Below, one piece after another: positions 17,458 to 27,897 of a DNA stretch of 64,000 nt (the first letter of the stretch is position 1; each line of letters starts with the position of its first letter). Under the pieces are notes generated by a model, which saw nothing but the letters and a program-made list of their open reading frames with translations, had not been told where the DNA came from and made no database searches. A program made the translations under genes and the position numbers. The stretch lies in the NCBI RefSeq assembly GCF_900176075.1, contig NZ_FWWV01000001.1, positions 162,603-226,602 of the forward strand, read 5' to 3'. Source of the DNA: Pasteurella testudinis DSM 23072 (GTDB taxonomy: Bacteria > Pseudomonadota > Gammaproteobacteria > Enterobacterales > Pasteurellaceae).

Positions 17458-19044
17458 ATGTGTGGATTTGTATTCGCCTCCGAACAGCAGATGTCGCAGG
17501 CAGATTTTAAGCGCGGTTATGATCAAATTTTTCACCGTGGCCCGGATAACCAAAGTTTAACCCGTGAGGACAGCGGTTTGTGGGGATTTCACCGTTTGTC
17601 GATCATGGATCTCTCCAACAACGGCAACCAACCGTTTAAATATAACGGTTTTGAGCTGATCTGCAACGGTGAAGTGTATAACTTTGCAGCCTTGAGGGAA
17701 TTGCTCAAAGATCAATTTGAATTTCAGTCTGATAGCGACTGCGAAGTGCTGATTCCGCTGTACGAACGTGTCGGTTTTGAAACAATGGTTAAAATGTTGG
17801 ACGCTGAATTTGCGTTGGTGCTGTTTGATCAAACAACCGATCAGGTGATGGCGGCGCGCGATCCGATTGGCATTCGTCCGATGTTTTACGGCTATGAGAA
17901 ACACAGCGGCAGCATTGCTTTTGCCTCTGAAGCCAAAGCGTTGGTTGAATTTTGCCGTGAGGTGCAGCCTTTCCCACCGGGATACTATTATAAAGACGGT
18001 AAATTCACCCAATACAATGATATTGCCGATCCGCAAAGGATTTATGACCACGATATTCCGACTATTGCCAAAAATCTGCGTGAAAAATTGGAAAGTGCGG
18101 TGATCAAACGACTGCATGCTGATGCTCCGTTGGGCTTTTTGTTAAGCGGTGGCTTGGATTCTTCGTTAGTGTGTGCAATTGCGCAAAAGAACTTGAATAA
18201 GCCGATTAAAACCTTTGCCGTCGGCATGGAAACCGATCCGATCGATTTGAAATATGCCAAAGAAGTGGCGGATTTTTTAGGTACGGATCATACCGAAGTG
18301 ATTATGACTAAAGACGATGTGCTGGATTCGTTGGAAAAAGTGATTTGGCACTTGGAAACCTGGGATATTACTACCGTTCGCGCCAGTATCGGCATGTATT
18401 TGGTGTGCAAATATATCCGCGAAAACACCAATCTGAAAGTGCTGCTGACCGGTGAAGTGAGCGATGAAATTTTCGGTTACAAATATACCGATTTCGCACC
18501 GACGGCGGAAGCGTTCCAACAAGAAGCGCAAAAACGGATTCGCGAACTGTATATGTACGACGTGCTGCGTGCCGATCGCTGTTTGGCGGCGAACTCGCTT
18601 GAAGCCCGCGTACCGTTCGGCGATTTGGATTTTGTCGATTATGCCATGAGTATCAACCCGGAAAAGAAAATGAATGTGTACGGCAAAGGCAAATATTTGC
18701 TGCGCCACGCATTCGAAGGGTTGGATTATCTGCCTGACAGCATTTTAATGCGTGAAAAAGCGGCTTTCAGCGATGCGGTAGGTCATTCGATGGTCGATTA
18801 TCTGAAAGCTTACGCCGAAGAAAAATACAGCGACGACGATGTGGCGGCAGCAAAAAGCAAATATCCGCACGGCACGCCGTTCACCAAAGAATCGTTGTTA
18901 TACCGTGATATTTTTGAAAAATTTTACCCCGGCAACGCCGGCTGGATCAACGACTTCTGGATGCCGAACAAAGAGTGGGAAGGTTGCAACGTCAACGACC
19001 CAAGCGCCCGTGTATTGGGTAACTATGGGGATAGCGGGAAGTAG
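17458..19044 (+). CDS. asnB: Asparagine synthetase B (glutamine-hydrolysing)
   Basis: Makes asparagine from aspartate, ATP and glutamine. After Met removal Cys2 (MCGF) is the glutaminase nucleophile. The N-terminal Ntn domain has HRGPDNQS, HRLSIMDLS and CNGEVYNF. The synthetase domain has the PP-loop SGGLDSSLVC (from about residue 230) and the C-terminal LYRDIFEKFYPGN. It is 528 residues, somewhat shorter than E. coli AsnB (554). The conserved SGEGSDEVFGGY segment reads TGEVSDEIFGYKY here, an unusual change beside the ATP-binding region. The 265-bp upstream gap after dppF is AT-rich and holds the dpp terminator and presumably the promoter; I see no clear operator. RBS is CGGAG. Confidence 0.93.
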   Translation: MCGFVFASEQQMSQADFKRGYDQIFHRGPDNQSLTREDSGLWGFHRLSIMDLSNNGNQPFKYNGFELICNGEVYNFAALRELLKDQFEFQSDSDCEVLIPLYERVGFETMVKMLDAEFALVLFDQTTDQVMAARDPIGIRPMFYGYEKHSGSIAFASEAKALVEFCREVQPFPPGYYYKDGKFTQYNDIADPQRIYDHDIPTIAKNLREKLESAVIKRLHADAPLGFLLSGGLDSSLVCAIAQKNLNKPIKTFAVGMETDPIDLKYAKEVADFLGTDHTEVIMTKDDVLDSLEKVIWHLETWDITTVRASIGMYLVCKYIRENTNLKVLLTGEVSDEIFGYKYTDFAPTAEAFQQEAQKRIRELYMYDVLRADRCLAANSLEARVPFGDLDFVDYAMSINPEKKMNVYGKGKYLLRHAFEGLDYLPDSILMREKAAFSDAVGHSMVDYLKAYAEEKYSDDDVAAAKSKYPHGTPFTKESLLYRDIFEKFYPGNAGWINDFWMPNKEWEGCNVNDPSARVLGNYGDSGK

Positions 19045-19070
19045 TTTTTTATTCTCAGGCATTAACAGCA

Positions 19071-19122
19071 ACCGCACTTTACTCTCCGTTTTAGGGAAGG
19101 GGAGTAAAGTGCGGTTTTGTTT
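19071..19122 (+). terminator. Dual-uptake-sequence terminator after asnB
   Basis: A perfect 14-bp stem, ACCGCACTTTACTC (19071-19084) with GAGTAAAGTGCGGT (19102-19115), is followed by TTTGTTTT. Confidence 0.9.
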
Positions 19123-19198
19123 TATAGAATAAGAGAATATTCAGATTGTTCATTATATGATATTATTTTGTCACTAGATCAGCTAAGGAAAAATAAAA

Positions 19199-19993
19199 AT
19201 GAATAAAGATCCGATTCAAATGGTATGGGTTGGCGATTCGATAAGCCGTTTAGAATATCTGTGTATGCGGTCATTTATTGCTAATGGGCATCCTGTTCAT
19301 TTATATACCTACAGTCAGATTGATCGATTACCTAAAGATGTTTTATCCTTTGATGCTAATGAGATTATTCCTAAAGAGCAGATTTTTTTATATAAAGGTT
19401 CTTATGCGCTTTTTGCGGATTTTTTTCGTTGGACATTATTAGCTTTAAAGGGGGGATATTATTGTGATACGGATATGCTGTGTATTCGCCCTTTTGAATT
19501 TGAGGAAGATTCTGTTATTGGTAAACAATCACATGATATGATTAATAGTGCTTTTTTAAAATTTCCACCTCAGCATCCTATAGTATTAGAAATGCTAGAT
19601 TGCGCTTTAAATCCTAATAAGATTAAACCCTATGATACAAGGCGAATAAAGCGTAAAAAAATCTTGAAAAAATTATTTAATAATACTAAGCAAATTGGTT
19701 GGGGAGAAACTTCCGGCCCGCCAGCATTAACTCGTGCGGTTAATTATATGGGACAGCAAGCAAATTGTAGTTTAAAAGATTTTACCTATTTTTATCCTGT
19801 AGATTGTGGAAATTTTAATTCACTATTTGATGAAACCTTAACAGGTGAAAAATTATATAAGAATACCTATGTCGTACATTTATGGAATGAAATGCTACGT
19901 CGAGGAAATATCGATAAAAATAAACCATTTAATCCTGATTCATTTGTCGGGCAATATTTTTCTTTATATTGTCCGGAGTATGATTCTTTATAG
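19199..19993 (+). CDS. Glycosyltransferase with DXD motif (GT32-like)
   Basis: A 264-residue protein of the glycosyltransferase DXD-sugar-binding type found in capsule and LOS loci. It has the N-terminal IQMVWVGDSISRLEYLCM, the FADFFRWTLLALKGGYYCDTDM block with D90-T-D92 for metal/nucleotide-sugar binding, and the GPPALTRA and VVHLWNEML segments. It likely adds a sugar to lipooligosaccharide or an O-chain on the cytoplasmic face; donor and acceptor are unknown. It is distinctly AT-rich and has no uptake sequence, unlike its neighbours, suggesting transfer. It is followed by the ligase-like gene after 13 bp, so they form one unit. Confidence 0.82.
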   Translation: MNKDPIQMVWVGDSISRLEYLCMRSFIANGHPVHLYTYSQIDRLPKDVLSFDANEIIPKEQIFLYKGSYALFADFFRWTLLALKGGYYCDTDMLCIRPFEFEEDSVIGKQSHDMINSAFLKFPPQHPIVLEMLDCALNPNKIKPYDTRRIKRKKILKKLFNNTKQIGWGETSGPPALTRAVNYMGQQANCSLKDFTYFYPVDCGNFNSLFDETLTGEKLYKNTYVVHLWNEMLRRGNIDKNKPFNPDSFVGQYFSLYCPEYDSL

Positions 19994-20006
19994 AGGATGA
20001 TTATGT

Positions 20007-21308
20007 ATGGTATTTTTAAACGAAATTTTAAAAAATAAGATATTTGAATATGCCATGTTCTTATCTGTATTGGGATATGCACTATTTAAAATAGCAAACC
20101 GCAGTGTTGGCGATGTTTTTTTAACCTTATTATTCTTGGGTACTCTTTTTAGTTTTATCATAAACTGGAGAATTTTAATCAAAAATAAGATTCTTTGGTT
20201 GTTTGCATTAGCTTTAATCACTCAAATCGTATCATGGCTGCACGGGTTGTACTTTACCCCCTATACTCCGATTTATTCTCCATTCAAGCCATTAGCCAAT
20301 TTATTTTATTTTTTTATATTGGCTTACTGGATAAGAGGAAATCCGTATTATATATTTTCAACGCTGAGTGCATATTGTTTAGGGGTTATTTTAGCTTGCT
20401 TCTTACATTCTAGCGCCCCGATAGATGAGTTTCTCTTGGGATTAAGTGGGCAAAGAGTAGATTTTGGTATTACGGATGCTAATCATACGGCAGCATTAGC
20501 CGGTGCTGCGGTGTTAGCTGCTGGTTTTATGCTCTATACGTTTTTTAAACAAGTGAAAAATTATTTAGCACCAGGGTATCGATATAGCTATCTTCTTTTT
20601 TTGATCATTATATTAATAATTAATCTGCTATTAGTCTATATGACGCTTTCTCGTGCGGCATGGTTAGCATTGTTTATCGTATTGCTGATGACAATGGTTT
20701 TTCTATTGGCTAACAATATTTCTTTTAATAAAAAGTCTTTTTTAAAAATTTTGATTATTTTAGTCGGTTTCATATCGGTAACCTATAGTGTAATAAGATT
20801 ACCGCAAATTCATTCTCGGGTATTTGAAGAACGCGAAGTGATAGTCAGTATTTTAGACAAAACACCTGGCGAGATTGCCGGTTCTAGTATTGGGAATCGT
20901 ATTAAGTTTTGGTATTCGGCCATTGACTGGGTTAAAAAATATCCTTTATTAGGATTAGGAGATAGAGACGCCAGAGAGTTTATTATTCAAGAATCCCCCT
21001 ATTTATCACAAGAGATAAAAGATGAATTCAAACATTTACATAATGGTCATATCGAGATTTTGGTATCGTATGGTTTATTAGGATTAGGTGTGGTTTGGGG
21101 AATTTTTATTATAATCTTAACAGAAGCTTTTACACTGAAGTCTAAATATAAGAGCTATGCTGTTTATGCTATGGTAATTTTTATATTGTATTATTTTACT
21201 ATCAATGTATTTGAGTCGTTCTTTATGTTTAAGTCAGGTGAATTGATTCAAACGGTTATTTTAGGTTGTCTATACAGTATGTGCTTAAAACAAAAATTAA
21301 GCCATTAG
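20007..21308 (+). CDS. O-antigen ligase/polymerase family membrane protein (WaaL-like)
   Basis: A 433-residue protein with about 10-12 hydrophobic segments and a large periplasmic loop. Wzy_C/WaaL features are the LSRAAWLALFIVLL segment after residue ~210, the periplasmic GNRIKFWYSAIDWVKKYPLLGLG, and HLHNGHIEILVSYGLLGLG with the conserved histidine. Such proteins join oligosaccharides to lipid A-core on the periplasmic side. The first ATG near the AGAGGA site (20003) is out of frame and ends after 11 codons, so the start at 20007 is used. AT-rich and free of uptake sequences, like the preceding gene. It ends convergently 12 bp from the GT25 gene. Confidence 0.82.
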   Translation: MVFLNEILKNKIFEYAMFLSVLGYALFKIANRSVGDVFLTLLFLGTLFSFIINWRILIKNKILWLFALALITQIVSWLHGLYFTPYTPIYSPFKPLANLFYFFILAYWIRGNPYYIFSTLSAYCLGVILACFLHSSAPIDEFLLGLSGQRVDFGITDANHTAALAGAAVLAAGFMLYTFFKQVKNYLAPGYRYSYLLFLIIILIINLLLVYMTLSRAAWLALFIVLLMTMVFLLANNISFNKKSFLKILIILVGFISVTYSVIRLPQIHSRVFEEREVIVSILDKTPGEIAGSSIGNRIKFWYSAIDWVKKYPLLGLGDRDAREFIIQESPYLSQEIKDEFKHLHNGHIEILVSYGLLGLGVVWGIFIIILTEAFTLKSKYKSYAVYAMVIFILYYFTINVFESFFMFKSGELIQTVILGCLYSMCLKQKLSH

Positions 21309-21320
21309 ACCTACTTTCCA

Positions 21321-22076
21321 TTATAGTCTATATTTTAGATTATGCAGAAAACGCTGAATATTATCTTTTGTAGAATAATATTCCCGTCTTATCTTAGCTA
21401 AAGGTGCTAGTGAAGCGCGTTTTCTACCTTCTTGTGTAATGATTGATTCTAACCCCGCATCGGAAATACAAGGAGGGACTAATCCGATATTTTCGATTTT
21501 ATTTTCATAGAATCTAGCCATTTGGTCATCAACCGGATAAATCACTTCTGCAAAATAATCAATAAGCCGTTGTGCGGTTTGAGGGGTGATTAAATACCCG
21601 GTTGTACAGATGTATTCGCGGAAATATTTTGCGATAATAAAATTCTGAGTTTTAGCTATATTGGCATATTTATCCGAGCGAGGATTTTTATGTAACCATA
21701 GGAACTGATATTTCTCAGCCAATTGTTCCGCTTCTCGCATAAAATCAGCGAAATTATCCAGCAAATTAGCATCATCTTCTAATACAATGATGGGTTTATT
21801 GTCTGTTAAGCATTGTTGCCAAAGTTGATAGTGACTGGCAAAACAACCTAATTCAGAGAGCGATAAATTACGCCCTTTGCGTAAAAAATGTTTTTCAGCA
21901 TTATATTTTTTAAATAATGGATGATCCGGATTTTTTGTGCCGTGTACTGCAGGAAAATAGGCTACATCTAATTTTAATTCAGGAAACCGCTCAGCTAATT
22001 TTTTAAATTGTTGATCCATATGTTTCCGTCTATCTACAGATGTTTCTAAATTCACAATATAAATTTTGGGGTACAT
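21321..22076 (-). CDS. Glycosyltransferase family 25 (LOS biosynthesis)
   Basis: A 251-residue member of the GT25 family, which includes Lex2B/LpsA-type LOS transferases. It has the N-terminal IYIVNLETSVDRRKHM, the LSLSELGCFASHYQLWQ block and the acidic IVLEDDANLL motif (E100-D-D102). The GYLITPQTAQRL and PVDDQM segments are also typical. It probably adds a hexose to LOS. Start at the ATG at 22076, preceded by CAGGAAAAAAT; a TTG at 22094 is an unlikely alternative. AT-rich, convergent with the ligase-like gene. I see no tetranucleotide repeat of the kind that phase-varies lex2A or lic genes. Confidence 0.87.
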   Translation of the reverse strand: MYPKIYIVNLETSVDRRKHMDQQFKKLAERFPELKLDVAYFPAVHGTKNPDHPLFKKYNAEKHFLRKGRNLSLSELGCFASHYQLWQQCLTDNKPIIVLEDDANLLDNFADFMREAEQLAEKYQFLWLHKNPRSDKYANIAKTQNFIIAKYFREYICTTGYLITPQTAQRLIDYFAEVIYPVDDQMARFYENKIENIGLVPPCISDAGLESIITQEGRKRASLAPLAKIRREYYSTKDNIQRFLHNLKYRL

Positions 22077-22117
22077 ATTTTTTCCTGAAAACAAATCGGT
22101 ATCTTATTTTTTCAATA

Positions 22118-22139
22118 CCCCCTTCGCAAGCAAAGGGGG
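22118..22139. repeat. Hairpin between gyrB and the GT25 gene
   Basis: CCCCCTT and AAGGGGG arms with an 8-base loop lie 35 bp past the gyrB stop codon. No clear T-run follows on either strand, so its role as gyrB terminator is doubtful. Confidence 0.5.
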
Positions 22140-22173
22140 AGAATAGATGATAAAAAATGGGAAAATATAAAAA

Positions 22174-24624
<2,451 letters not shown>

Positions 24625-24644
24625 TTATTCAAAAAATTTAAATA

Positions 24645-24675
24645 ATTATAACAGATTTTGGCTGTATTTTGTCTT
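24645..24675 (-). promoter_or_regulatory. Candidate gyrB promoter
   Basis: On the minus strand a perfect -10 TATAAT (24650-24645) lies 35 bp before the gyrB start. A weak -35-like AAGACA sits 19 bases upstream of it. Confidence 0.4.
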
Positions 24676-24882
24676 TTTTCTTTTATTCATTCGTTATCTC
24701 TTTTTCGCTTTGTGGCGACCATACTTTTCTTTGCTTGTGCAAAGAAAAGTAGGCAAAAGAAAGCACACCCTGATGAACTGCTGATCTTCGCTTAGTGTGA
24801 ATTTGCTTAACGGAAAATTTTTAATGCGCCCGCTTCGCGGGCAGACTCGCTGCGCTCAAACAAAAAAATTTCCCTACAAATG

Positions 24883-25110
24883 TCACACACGCTCAGGCAG
24901 TTCATAAGGGAACCCGAAAAACACAACGCAAAGCACGAGGTTTTATACCGCACTTTATACGTTGAACTTCGTGATGAGCGAAAGTGCGGTGCGCTTGGTT
25001 TTAAATTTCCCCATCTGTAGTGCCTGAACGTTTGCGTGAAGATTTCAAGGTCAATTTGTCGTGTTCGAAGCCTGCGCAGCAGGCAAGTTTACAAATTGAC
25101 CGTAGAAATT
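24883..25110. repeat. 228-bp tandem repeat, unit 1
   Basis: This unit matches the next 228 bases with only about seven to nine substitutions that I could see (for example AAGCACGAGG versus AAGTACGAGG and GTGCGC versus GTGCGG). It contains an inverted uptake-sequence pair, ACCGCACTTT near 24948 and AAAGTGCGGT near 24981, 30-odd bases apart. Confidence 0.9.
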
Positions 25111-25338
25111 TCACACATGCTCAGGCAGTTCATAAGGGAACCCGAAAAACACAACGCAAAGTACGAGGTTTTATACCGCACTTTATACGTTGAACTTCGT
25201 GATGAGCGAAAGTGCGGTGCGGTTGGTTTTAAATTGCCCCATCTGTAGTTCCTGAACATTTGCGTGAAGATTTCAAGGTCAATTTGTTGTGTTCGAAGCC
25301 TGCGCAGCAGGCAAGTTTACAAATTGACCGTAGAAATT
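25111..25338. repeat. 228-bp tandem repeat, unit 2
   Basis: Direct copy of the preceding unit at an exact 228-base period, including the same inverted uptake-sequence pair and the terminal ACAAATTGACCGTAGAAATT. Confidence 0.9.
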
Positions 25339-25458
25339 AGCAAAGGTGAAGATCAGCACTACAATTGGGGTCGCCTTTCTTTTGCTTATCTTTTCTTTGG
25401 CGAAGCACAAAAGCGATAGCTTTTGAGCGTTGCCTATGGCAACGAACCGTAGGGTGAA

Positions 25459-25478
25459 CAAAATCATTTATGATTTTG
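25459..25478. repeat. Perfect hairpin in the recF-gyrB gap
   Basis: CAAAATCAT and ATGATTTTG pair perfectly around TT. It sits between the inverted-repeat block and the 99-bp duplication. No T-run follows on either strand. Confidence 0.6.
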
Positions 25479-25494
25479 TGAATCAAAAAAGAAA

Positions 25495-25694
25495 GTCGCC
25501 ACAAGGCGAAAAATAATAGCGATAAAAAAATCAGTCGTCATCGGCGAAACCCGATAGTTAACTTTTAGATGAGCAAGAAAAAACCAAAGTACGGTCGCCG
25601 CAAGGCGAAAAACAATAGCGATAAAAAAAATCAGTCGTCATCGGCGAAATCCGATAGTTAACTTTTAGATGAGCAAGAAAAAACCAAAGTGCGG
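25495..25694. repeat. 99/100-bp tandem duplication abutting recF
   Basis: Two direct copies, 25495-25593 and 25594-25694, start GTCGCC and end in a poly-purine stretch plus uptake sequence. The second copy carries one extra A and the canonical AAAGTGCGGT that runs into the recF stop codon. The first copy carries the mutated AAAGTACGGT. Confidence 0.88.
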
Positions 25695-26774
25695 TCAGCC
25701 CAACTGTACTAATTCCCCACGTTGCAGCTCAAACAATGATCCCTTTGTCACAGGCATTTGTTTTAACTGATCTTGGGTGATGGCGGTGACAAACACTTGC
25801 GAGCCGCTGTTTTGCAGGCGTTCGGCAAGGAGTCCGCGTTTGGTTTGATCCAATTCGGAGGCAAAATCATCAAGTAAAAACAGACAATTCCGCTGCTTTG
25901 TGGCAGTTAAATGCTCGCCTTGTGCCAAACGCAGCGCGCACATCAATAGTTTGAGCTGTCCGCGCGAGAGTACGTCATCAACCGGCAAGCCGTTGGCTTT
26001 AAAACGGAAATCGGCTTTTTGCGGGCCGGAAACCGTATAGCCGATATTTTTATCGCGTTCGAAATGTTGCGCCAGCAGCGCTGCATATTCAGTCTCTTTA
26101 TCCCAACCTTGATGAAAGCTGACCTGAATCTCCAGCTCCGGCAGAAACAAGCGGCAGGTTTGTTCGATATTCGGACGCAGGGTTTCGACATATTCTCGGC
26201 GCCAATCGCTGACTTGGTGCGCCAACAGCGACAGTTCGCCGTCCCAGATTTTGAGCGGTGCATAGTGCGAGCTTTGCTGCAAGGCGGCGTTGCGCTGTTT
26301 CAACAAGCGGCGCAATCTTGTCCAAACGCTGTAAAATTCGCTTTGATGATGGAACAGCCCCCAATCCAAAAATGCGCGGCGAAAAGCCGGTCCGCCGTTG
26401 AGCAGGGTTAAGCCCTCCGGCGAAATAATCTGCATCGGCAATAGCTGTGCCAGATCGGCGATTTTATTGCCGTCCTCGCCGTTGATTTTGACCAGTGTGT
26501 CGCCTTGGCGGGTTTTCTGCAAGCCCAACGCCCATTCGTGTTGTTGCTCGTTTATCCGCGCGTGCAAGGTAAAGTGCGGTTGATCGTAATGGATTATGCG
26601 TTGGCTGACCGCACTTTTAAACGAACGGCCATGCCCCAGATAATAGATCGCTTCCAGCAGGCTGGTTTTGCCGCTGCCGTTATTGCCGACAACAAAGTTA
26701 AAGCCGTGATTCGGTTCAAAATCAACGGCTTGTAAATTGCGAAACGCATTAATAATCAGTCTGGATAATGCCAC
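25695..26774 (-). CDS. recF: DNA replication and repair protein RecF
   Basis: ATP-binding, SMC-like protein that helps load RecA at gaps with RecO and RecR. 359 residues. Walker A is GNNGSGKTSLLEA (about residues 30-42), the signature region reads LSRGQLKLLMCALRLAQ, and Walker B is CLFLLDDFASELD. It starts 10 bp after dnaN, in the same unit. The stop codon lies inside an uptake sequence that belongs to a tandem duplication. Confidence 0.97.
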   Translation of the reverse strand: MALSRLIINAFRNLQAVDFEPNHGFNFVVGNNGSGKTSLLEAIYYLGHGRSFKSAVSQRIIHYDQPHFTLHARINEQQHEWALGLQKTRQGDTLVKINGEDGNKIADLAQLLPMQIISPEGLTLLNGGPAFRRAFLDWGLFHHQSEFYSVWTRLRRLLKQRNAALQQSSHYAPLKIWDGELSLLAHQVSDWRREYVETLRPNIEQTCRLFLPELEIQVSFHQGWDKETEYAALLAQHFERDKNIGYTVSGPQKADFRFKANGLPVDDVLSRGQLKLLMCALRLAQGEHLTATKQRNCLFLLDDFASELDQTKRGLLAERLQNSGSQVFVTAITQDQLKQMPVTKGSLFELQRGELVQLG

Positions 26775-26784
26775 TGCGACACCG

Positions 26785-27885
26785 TTATAAGCGCATCGGC
26801 ATAATCACATATTCCGCACTGGCTTCGTTGCAGTCTTCGATTAAACAGCTGGAGTTGGAATCGCTGAAACGGAACCGCACTTTTTCGCATTTCAGTGCGT
26901 TGAGTACGTCCAACAGATAACTGACATTGAAGCTGATCTCCATTTCATCGTTATCATATTGAATATCAATCACTTCTTCGGCGACATCTTTTTCCGCATT
27001 GCTGGAGGTAATGCCCATTTGATTTAAACTTAATGCCAAACGCACGCCGTGAATGCGGTCGCTGGAGAGAATCGCCGCACGGGAGAACGCCTGTTTTAAC
27101 GTCGCCCAATCGGCTTCGATAATGTGATCGGCGTTGCGCGGCAACACGCGGCGGTAATCCGGAAAACGGCCATCGATCAGTTTGGAAGTAAAGACCGTAT
27201 GCTCGAATTGCACCCGAATATTGCTGGTGCCGATTTGAATCCGCACCGGCTGGCTCGGTTCGTTTAATAAACGGTTGAGCTCCAACACGCCTTTGCGCGG
27301 CATAATCACCGAATGATTCGGCAGCGCTTGTTCGAGGGCGATGGTGCAAACCGCCAAGCGGTGGCCGTCGGTGGCGATGGTGCGTAGCAAATTGCCTTCG
27401 GTTTCGAACTTCATACCGTTTAAGAAATAGCGTGCGTCTTGGTTTGCCATTGAGAACTGGGTGGCATCAATCAAGCGGCTCAAGGTTTCTTGCGCAACGG
27501 TGAAATCCACTTCCGCTTGCCAGTCGGTCAGTGACGGATATTCGTTGGCAGGCAGGGTAGAGAGCGTGAAACGGCTGCGGCCGCTGCTGACAATCGCGCG
27601 GTCTTCTTCAAAGATCACCTTGATTTCGGCATCGTCGTTAAAACTGCGGCAAATATCCAAAAACTTCTTGCCCGGAATGGTGCAAAAGCCGTCTTGATCC
27701 GCACTTTTCAGTTGCGATTGGGTGGAAAGCTCCGCTTCCAAATCGGTACCGGTCAAAATCAAACGCTGATTGTCCACTTGCAGTAATAAATTATGCAACA
27801 CGGCTGTCGGCGGACGGGAATTCAGCACGCCGCAAACTTGTTGTAACGGTTTGAGCAGGTTTTCCCGAGTGATAGAAAATTGCAT
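26785..27885 (-). CDS. dnaN: DNA polymerase III beta subunit (sliding clamp)
   Basis: Ring-shaped dimeric clamp that tethers DNA polymerase III. The 366-residue protein begins MQFSITRENLLKPLQQVCG and ends YVIMPMRL, both hallmarks of gammaproteobacterial DnaN. I chose the ATG at 27885, preceded by AGAGGGT; a GTG two codons upstream is also open. It lies 12 bp behind dnaA and 10 bp ahead of recF. Confidence 0.98.
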   Translation of the reverse strand: MQFSITRENLLKPLQQVCGVLNSRPPTAVLHNLLLQVDNQRLILTGTDLEAELSTQSQLKSADQDGFCTIPGKKFLDICRSFNDDAEIKVIFEEDRAIVSSGRSRFTLSTLPANEYPSLTDWQAEVDFTVAQETLSRLIDATQFSMANQDARYFLNGMKFETEGNLLRTIATDGHRLAVCTIALEQALPNHSVIMPRKGVLELNRLLNEPSQPVRIQIGTSNIRVQFEHTVFTSKLIDGRFPDYRRVLPRNADHIIEADWATLKQAFSRAAILSSDRIHGVRLALSLNQMGITSSNAEKDVAEEVIDIQYDNDEMEISFNVSYLLDVLNALKCEKVRFRFSDSNSSCLIEDCNEASAEYVIMPMRL

Positions 27886-27897
27886 TGTCACCCTCTT

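Larger units (their letters stand above)
24716..25430. repeat. Inverted-repeat-flanked non-coding block between recF and gyrB
   Basis: The left part (24716-24789) and the right part (25349-25430) are imperfect inverted copies. Shared blocks are GCAAAGAAAAGT-A-GGCAAAAGAAAG on the left and its complement on the right, ending inward in CTGATCTTC / GAAGATCAG. Between them sit two 228-bp tandem units. Internal hairpins include a 12-bp perfect stem at 24723-24750, GCCCGC-TTC-GCGGGC (about 24828-24842) and CGTTGCC-TAT-GGCAACG (about 25428-25444). No credible gene was found; the small open frames follow the repeats. The structure looks like a non-mobile or miniature repeat element, identity unknown. 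Confidence 0.65.

Noticed and set aside
19199-22076. Phase-variable LOS gene through tetranucleotide repeats
   Set aside because: No run of short tandem repeats such as CAAT or GCAA was seen in these genes or their leaders.
22118-22139. Strong gyrB terminator
   Set aside because: The stem is good but no T-run follows on the minus strand, so it is listed only as a hairpin.
25036-25467. Small open frames in the recF-gyrB gap
   Set aside because: They follow the tandem repeats and uptake sequences, show no ribosome site and resemble no protein I know.
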